Of a stretch of DNA of 64,000 nt, positions 15,133 to 23,167 are shown piece after piece. Location: contig NZ_LZKL01000050.1 in the NCBI RefSeq assembly GCF_001668725.1, positions 101,796 to 165,795 of the forward strand. The letters run 5' to 3'. The stretch's first letter is position 1. Each line of letters begins with the position of its first letter. The DNA comes from Mycobacterium sp. E787 (GTDB taxonomy: Bacteria > Actinomycetota > Actinomycetes > Mycobacteriales > Mycobacteriaceae). The notes beneath the pieces are model-generated. The model saw only the letters and a list, made by a program, of their open reading frames with translations, made no database searches and was not told the origin of the DNA. Both the position numbers and the translations under genes were made by a program.

Positions 15133-15179
15133 GTCAACCGAAGGTTGACAACACGCGCGACGTCAACCTAGCGTTGACG
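15133..15179. promoter_or_regulatory. Twin palindromic operators before clpC2
   Basis: GTCAACC-GAA-GGTTGAC (15133-15149, perfect 7-bp arms) and CGTCAAC-CTAGC-GTTGACG (15161-15179, perfect 7-bp arms) lie 29 bp centre to centre, the second ending 2 bp before the ATG. The shared GTCAAC/GTTGAC half-sites and three-turn spacing suggest cooperative dimer binding. ClpC2 itself has a helix-turn-helix and is reported to repress its own gene, so autoregulation is the simplest reading. Confidence 0.75.
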
Positions 15180-15181
15180 GC

Positions 15182-15919
15182 ATGTCCGAACCGACGCCCA
15201 TCGCCTACCCCGTCCGCCTCGACGAGCTGATCAACGCGATCAAACGCGTGCACACCGACGTGCTCGACCAGCTCGCCGACGCGGTCCTGGCCGCCGAGCA
15301 CCTCGGCGAGGTGGCCGACCACCTGATCGGGCACTTCGTCGACCAGGCCCGCCGCTCGGGGGCGTCGTGGAGCGACATCGGCAAGAGCATGGGCGTCACC
15401 AAACAGGCCGCCCAGAAGCGGTTCGTCCCCCGGGCCGAGGCCACCACGCTGGATGTCGAGCAGGGCTTCGGGCGCTTCACGCCGCGGGCCCGCGGCGCGG
15501 TGGTGGCGGCCCAGAACGCCGCGCACGAGGCCGGCAACGGCGAGATCACCCCCGACCATCTGCTGCTCGGCGTGCTCAGCGACCCGGCCGCGCTGGCGAC
15601 GGTGTTGCTGCACCTGCAGCAGGTCGAGGCCGACACCATCCGGGCCGCCGTAACCCTGCCGCCGTCAGCCGGCGAACCCCCTGAGCTGATCCCGTTCAGC
15701 GGTCCGTCGCGCAAGGCGCTCGAGCTGACGTTCCGCGAGGCGCTTCGGTTGGGCCACAACTACATCGGCACCGAACACCTGCTGCTGGCGCTGCTCGAGC
15801 TCGAGGACGGGGCCGGCCCGCTGCACCGATCCGGCGTCGACAAGGAGCGCGTCGAGGCCGATCTTGTCGCCGCGCTCGAATCGCTGAGCGCCGGGAAGAA
15901 CCCCTCCCCTTCGCCGTAG
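15182..15919 (+). CDS. clpC2: ClpC2, Clp N-domain protein with HTH
   Basis: A 245-residue ortholog of Rv2667. Residues about 1-85 hold a helix-turn-helix (SWSDIGKSMGVTKQAAQKRF); residues 95-240 contain two Clp N-terminal repeats (FGRFTPRARGAVVAAQNAAH with ITPDHLLLGVLSD, and LELTFREALRLGHN with IGTEHLLLALLEL). There is no AAA+ ATPase, so it cannot unfold proteins. ClpC2 is reported to bind compounds that target the ClpC1 N-domain, such as cyclomarin, and protect cells by sequestering them, with the HTH giving autorepression that ligand relieves. The paired palindromes just upstream fit that circuit. Confidence 0.93.
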   Translation: MSEPTPIAYPVRLDELINAIKRVHTDVLDQLADAVLAAEHLGEVADHLIGHFVDQARRSGASWSDIGKSMGVTKQAAQKRFVPRAEATTLDVEQGFGRFTPRARGAVVAAQNAAHEAGNGEITPDHLLLGVLSDPAALATVLLHLQQVEADTIRAAVTLPPSAGEPPELIPFSGPSRKALELTFREALRLGHNYIGTEHLLLALLELEDGAGPLHRSGVDKERVEADLVAALESLSAGKNPSPSP

Positions 15920-15940
15920 CGCGTGTGCGATCATGCGAGC

Positions 15941-16450
15941 ATGCACCGCTGGCTGGTCGTCGTGTCCGCCTTGCTCGTCGCCGCCGCGAGCCTCGCGGCG
16001 CCCCGCGCGTGGGCCGGCGACGCACCGATCGGCCACATCGGCGACACCCTGCGGGTCGACACCGGCGACTACGTCGCCGACGTCACGGTCAGCAGCGTGG
16101 CCCCGTGCGACCCGCCCCCGGGGTTCGGCTACACGCGCAGCGGCGTCCCGATCAAGAGCTTCCCGGGGAGCACCCCCAACCGCGCCGACGTGACGGTCCG
16201 CGCGATCCGGGTGCCCAACCCGTACATCATGGCGACCGTGTTCAGCTTCGACGGGGTGACCCCCTTCGCCGACGCCTACAAACCGCGCGCCACCGACGCG
16301 CCCGACGCGCTGGACAACGTGCTCGTCAACGCGCCGAACGGGGCGATCGTGCGCGGTGGCGTGTATTGGGACGCCTACCGCGACCCGGTGTCCACCGTCG
16401 TCCTGCTGGACAAGAAGACGGGTTATCACCTCGCCCAATGGAATCTGTGA
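15941..16450 (+). CDS. Secreted conserved protein (Rv2668-like)
   Basis: A 169-residue exported protein. ATG at 15941 gives the signal peptide MHRWLVVVSALLVAAASLAA and an AWAGDA cleavage region; two earlier codons were rejected. The mature chain has a beta-sandwich look (DTLRVDTGDYVADVTVSSV, NRADVTVRAIRV), similar to the DUF4352/MPT63-type immunoglobulin-like folds, and ends TGYHLAQWNL. It is 21 bp after clpC2 and overlaps the next gene, so it is part of the clpC2 transcript. Function unknown; located in the cell wall or medium. Confidence 0.85.
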   Translation: MHRWLVVVSALLVAAASLAAPRAWAGDAPIGHIGDTLRVDTGDYVADVTVSSVAPCDPPPGFGYTRSGVPIKSFPGSTPNRADVTVRAIRVPNPYIMATVFSFDGVTPFADAYKPRATDAPDALDNVLVNAPNGAIVRGGVYWDAYRDPVSTVVLLDKKTGYHLAQWNL

Positions 16451-17025
16451 CACTGGACGTCCGCGTCGTCACGGCGGGTGCGGTGGACGCCGCGCGGCTG
16501 GCTGACGTTGCCGCGCAGACCTTTCCGCTGGCCTGTCCCCCCGAGGCGGGCGCGGACGACGTCGCGTCGTTCATCGACACCAACCTGTCCGCCGGGCGCT
16601 TCGCCGAATACCTGGCCGATCCGGACCGCGCGATCATCACCGCGGCGCGGGGCGGCCGAATCATCGGCTACGCCATGCTGATTCGCGACGCCACCGACCC
16701 CACCACCGCCGAGCTGTCGAAGATCTACGTGCTGGCCGAGCACCACGGCACCGGGGCGGCGGACGCGCTGATGGGCCTGGCGCTGGCCACCGCCGAGGGC
16801 TGGGGCGCGCGGCAAGTGTGGCTGGGCGTCAACCAGGCGAACCAACGCGCCCAACGTTTTTACGCCAAGAGCGGTTTTACGGTCAACGGCACCAGAACCT
16901 TTCAGGTGGGCACCCGCACCGAGAACGACTACCTCATGGTCCGCCGGCTCGGGTCAGCGCCACCAGCCGTGACGTGGCCCGCAGGTACTTCTTCCGATAG
17001 CCGCCGGCCAGCATCTCGTCGCTGA
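16438..17025 (+). CDS. GNAT-family acetyltransferase (Rv2669-like)
   Basis: About 195 residues. Possible starts are ATG 16438 or GTG 16447; the latter makes a 4-bp GTGA overlap with the upstream stop. The GNAT fold is clear: SKIYVLAEHHGTGAADALMG is motif A with the acetyl-CoA loop (HHGTGAA), and GVNQANQRAQRFYAKSGFTV is motif B. The substrate is unknown. The last 92 bp overlap the 3' end of the ATPase gene on the other strand, so the C-terminus after RRLGSAP may be encoded only because of that overlap. Confidence 0.88.
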   Translation: MESVTLDVRVVTAGAVDAARLADVAAQTFPLACPPEAGADDVASFIDTNLSAGRFAEYLADPDRAIITAARGGRIIGYAMLIRDATDPTTAELSKIYVLAEHHGTGAADALMGLALATAEGWGARQVWLGVNQANQRAQRFYAKSGFTVNGTRTFQVGTRTENDYLMVRRLGSAPPAVTWPAGTSSDSRRPASRR

Positions 17026-17974
17026 AGATCCTGTCCAGCCGCTCCCCCGAAGCCACCACCGGGATGCCGGCGTCATACAACCTGTCGGTGAGCGAGACCA
17101 ACCTCAGCGCGACGTTCTGGTCGTCGAGGCGGTGCACGCCGGTGACGAACACCGCCGTCACGCCCTCGATCAGCGTCAGGTAGCGCGACGGGTGCATGGT
17201 GGCCAGGTGTGCGCACAACGCGTCGAAGTCGTCCAGCGTCGCCCCGTGCACCTTCGCGGCGCGCGCGGCCACCTCCGCGTCGGACGGCGGCGGCGGGGCC
17301 GGCGGCAGGCCACGGTGCCGGTAGTCGGGGCCGTCGATGCGCACCGTGGTGAAAATACTTGCCAGCGCGCGCAGGAAATCCTGGGCGGCGAAGCGGCCTT
17401 CGCCGAGTTGCTCGGGCAGGGTGTTGGAGGTCGCGGCCACCGACACGCCCCGCTCGACCAGCGACGAGAGCAGCCGCGAGATCAGGGTGGTGTTGCCGGG
17501 GTCGTCGAGCTCGAACTCGTCGATGCACACCGCCGTGTAGTCGGCCAGCATCTCGATGCATTCGACGAAGCCGAACACCCCGGCGAGCTGGGTCAGCTCG
17601 CCAAAAGTGGCGAACGCCTTGGGAGTTGGCGGCTCGGGTCCCCCGCCGGGCAACTGGTAATAGGCCGAGGCCAGCAGGTGGGTCTTGCCCACGCCGAAGC
17701 CGCCGTCGAGATACAACCCCACGCCGGGCACGACGGCCCGCTTCCCGAACAGCTTTCGCCGGCCGGCCCGGCGCTGCACGGCCTGCCGGCAGAAGTCCCT
17801 GCACGCCTCGACGGCGGCGGCCTGGGTCGGCTCCGCGGGATCGGGTCGGTAGGTGGCGAAGCTCACGTCGGCGAACGTTGGCGGCGGCCGCAATTGGGCG
17901 ATCAGTCGCTCCGGAGACACGCTCGGATGCCGGTCCACCAGGTGCGCCACCCGGGCAGCGGCGGACCCATCCAT
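16934..17974 (-). CDS. AFG1/ZapE-like ATPase (Rv2670c-like)
   Basis: A 346-residue AAA-type ATPase from Met at 17974 (MDGSAAARVAHLVDRHPSVS). Walker A is GGFGVGKTHL and Walker B is AVCIDEFELDDPG, with a sensor-1 region SVAATSNTLPEQLGEG, the order of the AFG1/ZapE family. Mitochondrial AFG1 helps degrade respiratory subunits and E. coli ZapE acts on FtsZ rings; the mycobacterial role is not established. Full length for the family. It is convergent with and overlaps the GNAT gene, and diverges from the reductase gene at 18010. Confidence 0.9.
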   Translation of the reverse strand: MDGSAAARVAHLVDRHPSVSPERLIAQLRPPPTFADVSFATYRPDPAEPTQAAAVEACRDFCRQAVQRRAGRRKLFGKRAVVPGVGLYLDGGFGVGKTHLLASAYYQLPGGGPEPPTPKAFATFGELTQLAGVFGFVECIEMLADYTAVCIDEFELDDPGNTTLISRLLSSLVERGVSVAATSNTLPEQLGEGRFAAQDFLRALASIFTTVRIDGPDYRHRGLPPAPPPPSDAEVAARAAKVHGATLDDFDALCAHLATMHPSRYLTLIEGVTAVFVTGVHRLDDQNVALRLVSLTDRLYDAGIPVVASGERLDRIFSDEMLAGGYRKKYLRATSRLVALTRAGGP

Positions 17975-18009
17975 GCACCGAACTGTAGCGGCGTGCTGCA
18001 ATCAAGCTC

Positions 18010-18753
18010 ATGCTGACGCAGCTGGGGTCGACGCGTGAACTCGACGACGCCGAACTCTCCCGGCTGTACGGCTACCCCGACCGCGACGGCACCTGGCTGC
18101 GGGCGAACTTCATCACCAGCCTCGACGGCGGCGCCACCGCCGACGGCAGCAGCGGCGCGATGGGCGGGCCCGGCGACCGGCAGATCTTCAACCTGCTGCG
18201 GGAACTGGCCGACGTCGTCGTGGTGGGCGCGGGCACGGTGCGGATCGAGGGCTACTCCGGCGCGCACCTGGCCGTCGCGCAACGCCAGGAGCGGCAGGCC
18301 CGGGGCCAAAGCGAGGTCCCCCAACTGGCGATCGTCACCGGGTCGGGTCGCCTCGAGCGCGACCTGGCGGTGTTCACCCGGACCGAGGTGCCGCCACTGG
18401 TGCTCACCTGCACCGCGGCGGCCGACGAGACCCGCAGCCTGATCGGCGACCTGTGCGAGGTGCTCGACTGCTCCGGCGCCGATCCCGCGAAGGTCGACGA
18501 GGCCGCCCTGCTGCGGGCGCTCGCGGCGCGGGGAATGCGCCGCATCCTGACCGAGGGCGGGCCGACCCTGCTCGGCGCGTTCATCGAGGCCGACCTGCTC
18601 GACGAGCTGTGCCTGACGATCGCGCCGTACCTCGTCGGCGGCCTGGCGCGGCGCATCGCGGCGGGCCCGGCGCAGGTGCTGACCCGCATGGGCCGCGCCC
18701 ACCTGCTCACCGACGACGCCGGCTACCTGTACGGCCGCTACGTCAAGGTTTGA
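18010..18753 (+). CDS. ribD: RibD C-terminal-type reductase (Rv2671-like)
   Basis: A 247-residue protein consisting of the RibD C-terminal reductase domain only. Signature segments are WLRANFITSLDGGATADGSS, FNLLRELADVVVVGAGTVRI and RILTEGGPTLLGAFIEADLLDE. Its M. tuberculosis ortholog Rv2671 is annotated ribD and is known to act as a weak dihydrofolate-reductase analogue whose overexpression gives p-aminosalicylate resistance. A deaminase domain is absent, so it is not a full RibD. NADPH is the expected cofactor. It begins a plus-strand set and diverges from the ATPase gene. Confidence 0.9.
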   Translation: MLTQLGSTRELDDAELSRLYGYPDRDGTWLRANFITSLDGGATADGSSGAMGGPGDRQIFNLLRELADVVVVGAGTVRIEGYSGAHLAVAQRQERQARGQSEVPQLAIVTGSGRLERDLAVFTRTEVPPLVLTCTAAADETRSLIGDLCEVLDCSGADPAKVDEAALLRALAARGMRRILTEGGPTLLGAFIEADLLDELCLTIAPYLVGGLARRIAAGPAQVLTRMGRAHLLTDDAGYLYGRYVKV

Positions 18754-18777
18754 AAAGTCGAAGCTACTGTGGTCGGC

Positions 18778-20337
18778 ATGAGTCGGCAGATCGCATCCGC
18801 CACGGCGCTCCTCGCGGTGACCGCGCTGGTGGCCGGCTGCGTTCCCGGGCTGGCCGCCGACCCGCGCTTCGCGACCAATTCCGGCGCCCGACCGCAGGGC
18901 GTGGCCCCGAGCAAGCCGAAGCCGGCCGGTCCGCCACCGATCGCGGCGCCCAAGAACGACCTGGCCTGGCACGACTGCACGTCGAAGGTCTTCTCCGATG
19001 CGGCCGTCCCGGCGGCGCCGGGCGTGCAGCTGGATTGCGCGACCTACGACAGCGACCTCGACCCGGTCAACGGCCAGGGCGGGACGTTGACAATCGGTGT
19101 GGTGCGGGCGCGCTCGAACCAGACGCCGCACGACGCGGGCCCGCTGGTCTTCACCACCGGCTCGGACCTGCCGTCGTCGACGCAGTTGCCGGTGTGGCTG
19201 TCGCACGCGGGCGGCGACGTGCTGCAAACCCACCCCATCGTCGCCGTGGACCGGCGCGGCATGGGCATGTCGAGCCCGATCGACTGCCGGGATCAGCTCG
19301 ACCGCCAGTCGATGCGCGACCAGGCGCAGTTCCAGCCCGGCGACGACCCGGTCGCCAACCTCTCCGACATCTCCAACACCGCCACCACGAACTGCACCGA
19401 CGCCATCGCGCCCGGCGCGTCCTCCTACGACAACTCGCACGCCGCCTCCGACATCGAGCGGCTGCGCACGCTGTGGGACGTGCCCGCCGTCGCCCTGGTC
19501 GGGGTCGGCGACGGCGCCCAGGTGGCGCTGGCCTACGCCGCGTCGCGCCCCGACCGGGTCGCCCGGCTGATCCTCGACTCCCCGATTGCCTTGGGCGTCA
19601 ACGCCGAAGCGGCCGCCGAGCAACAGGTCAAGGGTCAGCAGGCCGCGCTCGACGCGTTCGCCGCGCAGTGCGTCGCGGTCAATTGCGCGCTGGGGCCCGA
19701 CCCCAAGGGCGCCGTCAGCGCGATGCTCGCCGACGCGCGCGGCGGCAAGGGCCCCGGCGGCGCACCGGTGGCCGCTGTCGCCGACGCCATCACCGTCGCG
19801 TTGGGCTTCCCGGCCGGAGGCCGCGTCGGCGCCACCACGAGCCTGGCCAACGCGCTGGCCGCCGCCCGGTCCGGCGACGCCGGCCAGCTGAACAACCTGA
19901 TCAGCCACGCCTACGCGGTCACCGACTCGGACGGCCAGTTCGTCGGCTCCTGCAGCGACGCCATCAACCGCCCCACCCCCGACCGGGTGCGCGAGCTCGT
20001 CGTCGCGTGGGCGAAGCTCTATCCCCAATTCGGCACCGTCGCCGCGCTCAACCTGGTCAAGTGCGTGCACTGGCCCACGATTCCGCCGCCGGCGCCGCCG
20101 AAGAGCCTCAAGGTCGACGTCCTGTTGGCCGGCGTGCAGAACGACCCGATCGTCGGCACCGAGGGGGTGGCCCAGACGGCGGCCACCATCATCAACGCCA
20201 ACGCGGCCAGCAAGCGGGTGATGTGGCAGGGCATCGGTCACGGCGCCAGCATCTATTCGCCCTGCGCGGTCCCGCCGCTGATCGGCTACCTCAACAGCGG
20301 CAAGCTACCCGGCACCGACACCTACTGTCCCGCCTGA
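18778..20337 (+). CDS. Hip1-like lipoprotein hydrolase, nucleophile missing
   Basis: A 519-residue lipoprotein. Met at 18778 gives signal MSRQIASATALLAVTALVAG with lipobox Cys right after. The mature part is an alpha/beta hydrolase of the TAP-like/Hip1 type: HPIVAVDRRGMGMSSPIDC, then the elbow LVGVGDGAQVALAYAASRPD, DVLLAGVQNDPIVGTEGV as acid strand and GIGHGASIYSPC with the His. In active Hip1-type enzymes the elbow reads GYSYG; here the Ser position is Gly (GVGDG), while Asp and His remain, so it is probably not a conventional serine hydrolase. Ortholog of Rv2672. It lies between ribD and aftC on one strand. Confidence 0.88.
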   Translation: MSRQIASATALLAVTALVAGCVPGLAADPRFATNSGARPQGVAPSKPKPAGPPPIAAPKNDLAWHDCTSKVFSDAAVPAAPGVQLDCATYDSDLDPVNGQGGTLTIGVVRARSNQTPHDAGPLVFTTGSDLPSSTQLPVWLSHAGGDVLQTHPIVAVDRRGMGMSSPIDCRDQLDRQSMRDQAQFQPGDDPVANLSDISNTATTNCTDAIAPGASSYDNSHAASDIERLRTLWDVPAVALVGVGDGAQVALAYAASRPDRVARLILDSPIALGVNAEAAAEQQVKGQQAALDAFAAQCVAVNCALGPDPKGAVSAMLADARGGKGPGGAPVAAVADAITVALGFPAGGRVGATTSLANALAAARSGDAGQLNNLISHAYAVTDSDGQFVGSCSDAINRPTPDRVRELVVAWAKLYPQFGTVAALNLVKCVHWPTIPPPAPPKSLKVDVLLAGVQNDPIVGTEGVAQTAATIINANAASKRVMWQGIGHGASIYSPCAVPPLIGYLNSGKLPGTDTYCPA

Positions 20338-20411
20338 GTTTCGGGGGCGCTCAGGCTCAATTGCCCGCCTCACCTTGCCCGCGACGCGGCCGCATCGTCG
20401 CCGGGCGGCCG

Positions 20412-21722
20412 GTGTACCGTGCGCTGGTGACCGCAGCTGACTCGACCCGAACCGGCCTGCGCGAGGGGATCCTGGCCGCCTTTCGCCCCCGCACCAGCGC
20501 ACCGAGCGTCGCGACGATACTGCGATCGGTGCTGTGGCCGCTGGCGATCATGTCGGTGCTGCACCGCAGCATCATCCTGACCCTCAACGGCAACATCACC
20601 GACGACTTCAAGCCGGTCTACCGCGCGGTGCTGAACTTCCGGCACGGCTGGGACATCTACAACGAGCACTTCGACTACGTCGACCCGCACTACCTGTACC
20701 CGCCCGGCGGCACGCTGCTGATGGCGCCGTTCGGGTACCTGCCGTTCACGCCGTCGCGGTATTTGTTCATCCTGATCAACACCGTGGCCATCCTCATCGC
20801 CTGGTACCTGCTGCTGCGGATGTTCAAGTTCACCCTCTCCTCGGTGGCGGCGCCCGCCCTGCTGCTGGCGATGTTCTGCACGGAAAGCGTGACCAGCACC
20901 CTGGTGTTCACCAACATCAACGGCTGCGTGCTGCTGGCGGAGGTGCTGTTCCTGGGGTGGCTGCTGGACGGCAAAGTCGGGCACCAGTGGTGGGCCGGCC
21001 TCGTCATCGGGCTCACCCTGACGCTCAAACCCGTGCTCGGGCCGCTGCTGTTGCTGCCCTTGCTGAACCGCCAATGGCGGACGCTGGTGCCCGCCATCGC
21101 GGTCCCCCTCGTCGTCAACCTGGTCGCGTGGCCCCTCGTCAGCGACCCGATGGACTTCGTCACGCGCACGCTGCCCTACATCGGCGGCACCCGGGATTAC
21201 TTCAACAGCTCGATCGAGGGCAACGGGGTGTACTTCGGCCTGCCGACCTGGCTGATCGTGTTCCTGCGGATCCTGTTCACGCTGCTCGCGATCGGCGCAA
21301 TGTGGCTGCTGTACCGCTACTACCGCACCCGGGACCCGCTGTTCTGGTTCGCCAGCTCGTCGGGCGTGCTGCTGCTGTGCTCCTGGCTGGTGCTGCCGCT
21401 GGCCCAGGGCTACTACTCGATGATGCTGTTCCCGTTCGTGATGACCGTGGTGCTGCCCAACTCACTCATCCGCAACTGGCCCTCCTGGCTGGGGATCTAC
21501 GGCTTCCTGACGCTGGACGACTGGCTGATCTACAAGTACATGCGGTACGGGCGCGCGCTGCACTACCTGAAGATCACCTACGGCTGGTCGCTCCTGCTGA
21601 TCGTGACGTTCACCGTGCTCTACTTCCGCTACCTGGACGCCAAGGCCGAGGACCGGCTGGACGACGGCATCGATCCGGCGTGGCTGACGGCGGAACGGGA
21701 GAAGGCTAGCGTGGACGCATGA
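20412..21722 (+). CDS. aftC: Arabinofuranosyltransferase AftC
   Basis: A 436-residue polytopic membrane enzyme, ortholog of Rv2673. GTG at 20412 begins MYRALVTAADSTRTGL, matching the known N-terminus. It is a GT-C glycosyltransferase with about 10 transmembrane helices; the first extracellular loop carries NITDDFKPVYRAVLNFRHGW, with Asp residues expected to be catalytic, and DYVDPHYLYPPGGTLLM follows. AftC adds alpha-1,3-linked arabinofuranose branches to arabinogalactan and lipoarabinomannan using decaprenyl-phosphoryl-arabinose. Its last four bases overlap the msrB start (ATGA). Confidence 0.95.
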   Translation: MYRALVTAADSTRTGLREGILAAFRPRTSAPSVATILRSVLWPLAIMSVLHRSIILTLNGNITDDFKPVYRAVLNFRHGWDIYNEHFDYVDPHYLYPPGGTLLMAPFGYLPFTPSRYLFILINTVAILIAWYLLLRMFKFTLSSVAAPALLLAMFCTESVTSTLVFTNINGCVLLAEVLFLGWLLDGKVGHQWWAGLVIGLTLTLKPVLGPLLLLPLLNRQWRTLVPAIAVPLVVNLVAWPLVSDPMDFVTRTLPYIGGTRDYFNSSIEGNGVYFGLPTWLIVFLRILFTLLAIGAMWLLYRYYRTRDPLFWFASSSGVLLLCSWLVLPLAQGYYSMMLFPFVMTVVLPNSLIRNWPSWLGIYGFLTLDDWLIYKYMRYGRALHYLKITYGWSLLLIVTFTVLYFRYLDAKAEDRLDDGIDPAWLTAEREKASVDA

Positions 21723-22144
21723 CCTCTCCTGACTTGTCGCGTCCGAAGGTGCAGCTGTCCGACGACGAGTGGCGCCGAAAGCTGAACCCGCAGGAGTTCG
21801 AGGTGCTGCGCCGCGCCGGCACCGAGCGGCCGTTCACCGGCGAGTACACCGACACCAAGACCGAGGGCGTGTACCAGTGCCGGGCCTGCGGCGCCGAATT
21901 GTTCCGCAGCACAGAGAAATTCGAGTCGCACTGCGGCTGGCCCTCGTTCTTCGACCCGGCCAACTCCGACGCGGTGATTCTGCGCCCCGACCACTCGATG
22001 GGAACGACGCGCACCGAGGTGCTGTGCGCGAACTGCCACAGCCACCTGGGTCACGTGTTCGCCGGCGAGGGGTACCCCACCCCGACGGACCAGCGGTACT
22101 GCATCAACTCGATCTCGCTGCGGCTGGTGCCGGCGGGCTCGTAG
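21719..22144 (+). CDS. msrB: Methionine-R-sulfoxide reductase MsrB
   Basis: A 141-residue MsrB. The zinc site is complete (Cys54/Cys57 in CRAC and Cys103/Cys106 in CANC), and the catalytic Cys128 lies in RYCINSISL; HCGWPSF and SHLGHVF are further family signatures. The enzyme reduces methionine-R-sulfoxide with thioredoxin. It is translationally coupled to aftC by a 4-bp overlap, an arrangement also seen for Rv2673/Rv2674. Its 3' end overlaps 94 bp of the long DUF559 reading frame on the other strand, which says more about that frame's ragged end than about msrB. Confidence 0.96.
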   Translation: MTSPDLSRPKVQLSDDEWRRKLNPQEFEVLRRAGTERPFTGEYTDTKTEGVYQCRACGAELFRSTEKFESHCGWPSFFDPANSDAVILRPDHSMGTTRTEVLCANCHSHLGHVFAGEGYPTPTDQRYCINSISLRLVPAGS

Positions 22145-23058
22145 TTACCCCTGCGTTCCCGCGACATATAACCAGTTGCGACGACACGCCGAAGCGCGTC
22201 GCAACCATTTATATCTCGCAGCATCCGCGGCGGATGAGTGCATCGCGCACGCGTCGCACGACGTCTGCCGGGCTTGTCCTCGGCGATCACCCGGATGACG
22301 ATCCAGCCCAGCGCTTCGAGCCCGCGTATCCGCCGCTGGTCCCGGGCGTATTGGCGTCGGTCGCTGCGGTGCTGGTCACCGTCGTACTCGGCGGCGACTT
22401 TGTATCTTTCCCAGCCCATATCGAGCACGCCGACCGTTCGCCAGTTCTCGTTCACCGGTATCTGTGTCTCGGGAGCCGGCAGTCCGGCATCGATCAGCAA
22501 GAGTCGTAGCCAAGTCTCCTTTGGCGAGGCGGCGCCCGCGTCGACAAGCGGGAGTGCCGTGCGCAGCCGTCGCAGACCCCGCGCACCCGGGTACCGTTTG
22601 GCCAACTGCGACACGTCCTCGACACAAAACGGTGTTGCCCGCATCAAGGCGTCGAGTCGCGCCACCGCCTCGCCGGTGGGCAATTGCCGGGCCAGGTCGA
22701 ACGCCGTGCGCGCAAGGGTGGTCACGGGCAGACCCGCGACCCGGGTGACCTCATCCGGTTGAACTCGCTGATTACGCGTGACCACGCCGATCGGCGCGTG
22801 CTGGTTACGCCAGATCAACTCGATGGGCGCGTCGTCGTCGATCCAGCGCGAGCCGTGCAGTGCCGCCGCGGCAAGGCCAGCCACCACGCCGCGTCGGCCC
22901 GACCACAGCCACGCCGCAACCGAGCGCGCTCGCAGCGACGGCGTGGCATGAACCGGCAGGTGAACGCCGGGATAGACGGCCCGGAACCTGCTGCGCAATT
23001 GGTAGGGAGTCAGGTGCCCCCGCCGCACCGCCTCGCTGCCGACAAACACCTCGTCCAC
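22051..23058 (-). CDS. AbiEi-like HTH plus DUF559 nuclease-fold protein
   Basis: A frame of up to 335 residues. Residues about 5-110 form an AbiEi-type N-terminal region (GSEAVRRGHLTPYQLRSRFR, GVVAGLAAAALHGS), and residues about 185-270 a DUF559 domain of the PD-(D/E)xK/Vsr fold: Glu in KETWLRLLL, Asp in VGVLDMGW, Glu-Tyr-Asp-Gly in VAAEYDGDQHRSD. No toxin partner (AbiEii) is adjacent, so it is not a standard type IV toxin-antitoxin pair. The frame runs through the palindrome at 22160-22219 and into antisense of msrB, so the true C-terminus is uncertain; the domain ends near residue 270 (about 22250). It is mobile-gene-like and interrupts the aftC-msrB/hem synteny. Confidence 0.8.
   Translation of the reverse strand: MDEVFVGSEAVRRGHLTPYQLRSRFRAVYPGVHLPVHATPSLRARSVAAWLWSGRRGVVAGLAAAALHGSRWIDDDAPIELIWRNQHAPIGVVTRNQRVQPDEVTRVAGLPVTTLARTAFDLARQLPTGEAVARLDALMRATPFCVEDVSQLAKRYPGARGLRRLRTALPLVDAGAASPKETWLRLLLIDAGLPAPETQIPVNENWRTVGVLDMGWERYKVAAEYDGDQHRSDRRQYARDQRRIRGLEALGWIVIRVIAEDKPGRRRATRARCTHPPRMLRDINGCDALRRVVATGYMSRERRGNYEPAGTSRSEIELMQYRWSVGVGYPSPANT
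22160..22219. repeat. Palindromic repeat, left copy (inside DUF559 tail)
   Basis: A ~60-bp element with core GTTGCGACG (22175-22183) and CGTCGCAAC (22197-22205), perfect 9-bp arms, and outer AT-rich arms (GACATATAA ... TTTATATCTC). A second copy in opposite orientation lies at 23097-23155, so the two bracket the DUF559 gene. Confidence 0.75.
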
Positions 23059-23096
23059 AACCGTGGGACGTCAATGCTTGTGCGTCCGGATCCCCC

Positions 23097-23155
23097 AGAC
23101 ATAAACCGTTGCGACACATCTCGGCGTGTCGTCGCAAATGTTTACGTGTCGCGAC
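23097..23155. repeat. Palindromic repeat, right copy (upstream of DUF559)
   Basis: Core TTGCGAC (23109-23115) and GTCGCAA (23131-23137), with GACATAAACC and TTTACGTGTC outer arms. Reverse-complemented it aligns closely with the copy at 22160-22219 across about 45-50 of 60 positions (my count by eye). It lies between the DUF559 start and the 3' end of the methyltransferase gene. Confidence 0.75.
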
Positions 23156-23167
23156 AAGCCCCGGTGG

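Noticed and set aside
17902..20241. Very long minus-strand reading frame (about 780 codons) opposite the ribD and Hip1-like genes
   Set aside because: It is composed of Arg/Gly/Ala-rich shadow sequence, has no domain, and two well-supported genes lie on the other strand; high GC makes such open frames common.
22051..23058. AbiEi/AbiEii type IV toxin-antitoxin system
   Set aside because: Only the AbiEi-like N-terminus fused to a DUF559 domain is present; no nucleotidyltransferase toxin gene is adjacent on either side.
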